DNA of 60,996 nt, taken from the NCBI GenBank assembly GCA_011620555.1, contig WOYY01000046.1:1-60996 (forward strand), written 5' to 3'. A model generated the notes under the pieces. That model was not told the DNA's origin and searched no databases. It saw only the letters and a list, made by a program, of their open reading frames with translations. Positions 59,245-60,996 of the stretch are shown here, piece by piece. The position numbers were made by a program, and so were the translations under genes. The DNA comes from Anaerolineaceae bacterium. Lineage in GTDB: Bacteria > Chloroflexota > Anaerolineae > Anaerolineales > Anaerolineaceae. Position 1 is the stretch's first letter. The number at the start of each line of letters is the position of its first letter.

Positions 59245-60804
59245 TCATTGCAAATTTTCTATTCCGCCGCCCAGGATGAAATCCACCACAATTCTATTGG
59301 TCACCCATTCAATCGGCGTTCTGTCATCAGTATAAACCCTGGTCATCTCTGGCTCAGGCTGCATGTTCATCAAAGTGGTCGTCATCGCGTTTAATAACAG
59401 CGGGTCCACAGCAGGGTCTTCAGCAATCAGAGCATAATTCTCCCAGAGATTATCCCAGCTGCCCGGCTGACGGGTGGCAAACAGGATCGTATTGAACGAA
59501 TTGGGCAAATCCATCGCAAACACCGTCGGAAAGACCTGCCGGATAGTCGTGGCCAGGTCATTCACCAGAGCGCGGTCCACCGGGCTGCGGCCGACGTTGA
59601 TCACCAGCACCCCCTGATCCGTCAAATGGGCGTAGGCTGTCTCAAAGAACTCCAACGTGGTCATCTGCCAGGGGATATAGGGCGGCCGGTAGGCATCCAC
59701 GCTGATGATGTCATAAGCCGCCTCAGAGTGGGTCAGTCCCCAGCGCCCGTCTTCAACAATGACGTTCAAATTCGGCTCACCCATTTCAAAGAATTCCTGC
59801 CCAACTTCCACAATTTTCGGGTCAATCTCAAACCCATCAATCGCCAGGTCGCTGCCAAAGACGGCCGTCGCCTGGCGGGCCGTCGTGCCGGCAGCCAGGC
59901 CAACCACCGCTATGCTCTTCACAGAATCGACGCTGTGGGGAGAGGCATTGAAAAACGGCGCAACCAGCACCTGAGACCAGGGGCCGTTATAGAAAAGTTC
60001 GGTAGGATGGTAGACGGAGTGAAAGCCCTGGCCTTCATTCAAGCGCAAATAGCGATAGGGGCCATATTCCAATACCTGAATATAATTGTAGGCCGATTCG
60101 GTCTCATAGATCATGTTTTCCGAGGCTTTATCCGTGCCCCGCGCACCAAAAATCCAGAGCAGCAAGAGGACCAAAGGCATCCAGGCCTGGCGCAGCCAGG
60201 ATTTGAAATCCACGGCCACCAGAAAGCCGATTGTTGCAACGAGCATCAACACGCTGCTGAAGAATAAAAAGGTTCGAAAAGTTCCAATCCAGGGGATCAG
60301 CACCAGCACAGGCAGGAAGGTCCCGACGAACGAACCAAGGGTCGAGATCGCGGAGAGCCGCCCCGACTCCTTCCCCGCATTTTCAGTATCCCGCAAGGCG
60401 AGCTTCAGGGCAAAGGGCGAAGCCATCCCGATCAGGGTCACCGGCACGATGAACAAAATCAGCACCGTGATGAAGGCCCCGACCAGCAGAGGGATTTGGA
60501 AAGTGTCAAAAGCGTTGGCCGCCGCCCGCAACAAGGGTCGGGCGACCATCGGCACCAAGCCCACCGTCAGGCTGGCCCACATCAGCAGGCGATAAAAAAC
60601 TTTTGGCTCCGGGTGCGTGTCAGCCAGCTTCCCGCCCAGCCAATACCCCAAGGTCAGGTAGATCAGGATCAGGCCGATGATACAGGCCCAAACCAGGTTG
60701 CTGGTGCCGTAAACGTTCCCCAAAAGGCGGGATGCTGAAAGCTCCACCGCCAGCGATGTCATGCCTGAAAAGAAGACTGTGATGTAAAGATATTTCTTAT
60801 TCAA
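59245..60804 (-). CDS. Membrane-anchored spermidine-synthase-like protein
   Basis: A 519-residue two-part protein. Residues about 5-220 contain seven hydrophobic segments (ITVFFSGMTSLAVELSASRL, IIGLILIYLTLGYWLGG, LFIVPVTLIGMASPFALK). Residues about 235-480 form a spermidine-synthase-like Rossmann domain (VVGLAAGTTARQATA, GFEIDPKIVEVGQEFF, IVEDGRWGL, ISVDAYRPPYIPW). Such fusions are common in Chloroflexi and rarely make spermidine, since their active-site residues vary. The enzymatic role is open. It lies just downstream of the window-end region and is co-transcribed with DUF1461. Confidence 0.82.
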   Translation of the reverse strand: MNKKYLYITVFFSGMTSLAVELSASRLLGNVYGTSNLVWACIIGLILIYLTLGYWLGGKLADTHPEPKVFYRLLMWASLTVGLVPMVARPLLRAAANAFDTFQIPLLVGAFITVLILFIVPVTLIGMASPFALKLALRDTENAGKESGRLSAISTLGSFVGTFLPVLVLIPWIGTFRTFLFFSSVLMLVATIGFLVAVDFKSWLRQAWMPLVLLLLWIFGARGTDKASENMIYETESAYNYIQVLEYGPYRYLRLNEGQGFHSVYHPTELFYNGPWSQVLVAPFFNASPHSVDSVKSIAVVGLAAGTTARQATAVFGSDLAIDGFEIDPKIVEVGQEFFEMGEPNLNVIVEDGRWGLTHSEAAYDIISVDAYRPPYIPWQMTTLEFFETAYAHLTDQGVLVINVGRSPVDRALVNDLATTIRQVFPTVFAMDLPNSFNTILFATRQPGSWDNLWENYALIAEDPAVDPLLLNAMTTTLMNMQPEPEMTRVYTDDRTPIEWVTNRIVVDFILGGGIENLQ

Positions 60805-60996
60805 AAGGATCCTCCGCTGGATCGAAAAACCATAAGCCTCATTATAACGGATTGAAACAGGAAGATAAACCTCCCTAAAGTAAGGTTTTATTTTGAGGCA
60901 TTACGCCTCCTCTGTCAGACCACGGGCCGCCCCAGAGCCATCCCAGGAACGCACAGCGAAGCCTCCCTGCGATTCTACCCAGTTGGAGGCATAAAT
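60805..60996. other. Right-edge intergenic segment
   Basis: These 192 bases hold the probable promoter region of the spermidine-synthase-like gene and a small hairpin (GAGGCATTACGCCTC, about 60895-60909). No gene is recognised. The edge may cut a feature that continues outside. Confidence 0.4.

Noticed and set aside
60849-60858. GGATTGAAAC, resembling the end of some CRISPR repeats
   Set aside because: A single occurrence without spacing or further repeats. No array and no cas genes.

Overview
The window looks like a chromosomal segment of an anaerobic, fermentative Chloroflexi bacterium, most likely class Anaerolineae. This is inferred from gene content and was not tested by phylogeny. The supporting traits are a cytosolic HydABC-type [NiFe] hydrogenase with DRTGG and serine-kinase-like accessory genes, a complete N-type ATP synthase operon, superoxide reductase with rubredoxin, SUF-only Fe-S assembly in the window, and Thr/Pro-rich linkers of the kind common in this phylum. 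The DNA is moderately GC-rich. TTG and GTG starts recur, and short ATGA-type overlaps suggest translational coupling.

Region by region: 1-6.6 kb is accessory DNA. It holds a decayed IS1380 transposase, a CadD-like transporter, a frameshifted LCP-family remnant, a CopB-type P1B-ATPase, a TetR regulator divergent from a LUD-domain gene, and a stand-alone EncFtn-like ferritin. At 6.9-8.3 kb hisS lies directly upstream of tRNA-His. From 8.5 to 20.5 kb one long plus-strand cluster encodes DRTGG, CBS/RsbT-like, DRTGG, PHP, HydC, ATPase, thioredoxin-fold, HydB, a second HydC-HydB pair, a HydA/HoxU-like Fe-S subunit and the [NiFe] subunits, ending at a strong terminator. From 20.6 to 27.5 kb the maturation set follows: peptidase, a cyclic-nucleotide-binding-fold protein, and HypABFCDE.

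27.5-29.0 kb holds a methyltransferase and a PIG-L deacetylase. 29.1-33.6 kb on the minus strand holds a Rieske protein, a small unknown and sufCBD behind a near-consensus promoter with a palindrome in its leader. 34-36.5 kb holds a cytosolic coiled-coil/LysM protein, an unknown, a SufR-like regulator and a MIP18-family protein. 36.5-39.6 kb (minus) holds SCP2, a methyltransferase and FeoB/FeoA. 40-47.6 kb holds a DUF89 phosphatase, a DnaE2-like polymerase with a LexA-like site, a TreS-like GH13 enzyme and a DUF389-SH3 fusion. 47.6-48.2 kb holds rubredoxin and superoxide reductase.

48.4-57.2 kb is an N-ATPase operon (atpDCQRBEFAG). It differs from the usual order by a PII-like gene of the cyclic-di-AMP-receptor family inserted between atpA and atpG, an epsilon subunit whose helical inhibitory domain is replaced by an acidic tail, and a downstream AraB-like protein whose catalytic Asp is Asn. 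The window closes with an orphan MsmK/UgpC-type ABC ATPase, a DUF1461 membrane protein and a membrane-anchored spermidine-synthase-like protein.

Together the genes describe a strict or near-strict anaerobe. It would balance NADH, ferredoxin and H2 with a soluble hydrogenase, use a probable Na+-coupled rotary ATPase, import ferrous iron, assemble Fe-S clusters by SUF and remove superoxide reductively. The strongest candidates for undescribed biology are the PII-like gene inside the N-ATPase operon and the hydrogenase cluster, in which the thioredoxin-fold domains of both HydB subunits and of the small stand-alone protein have lost their [2Fe-2S] ligands.
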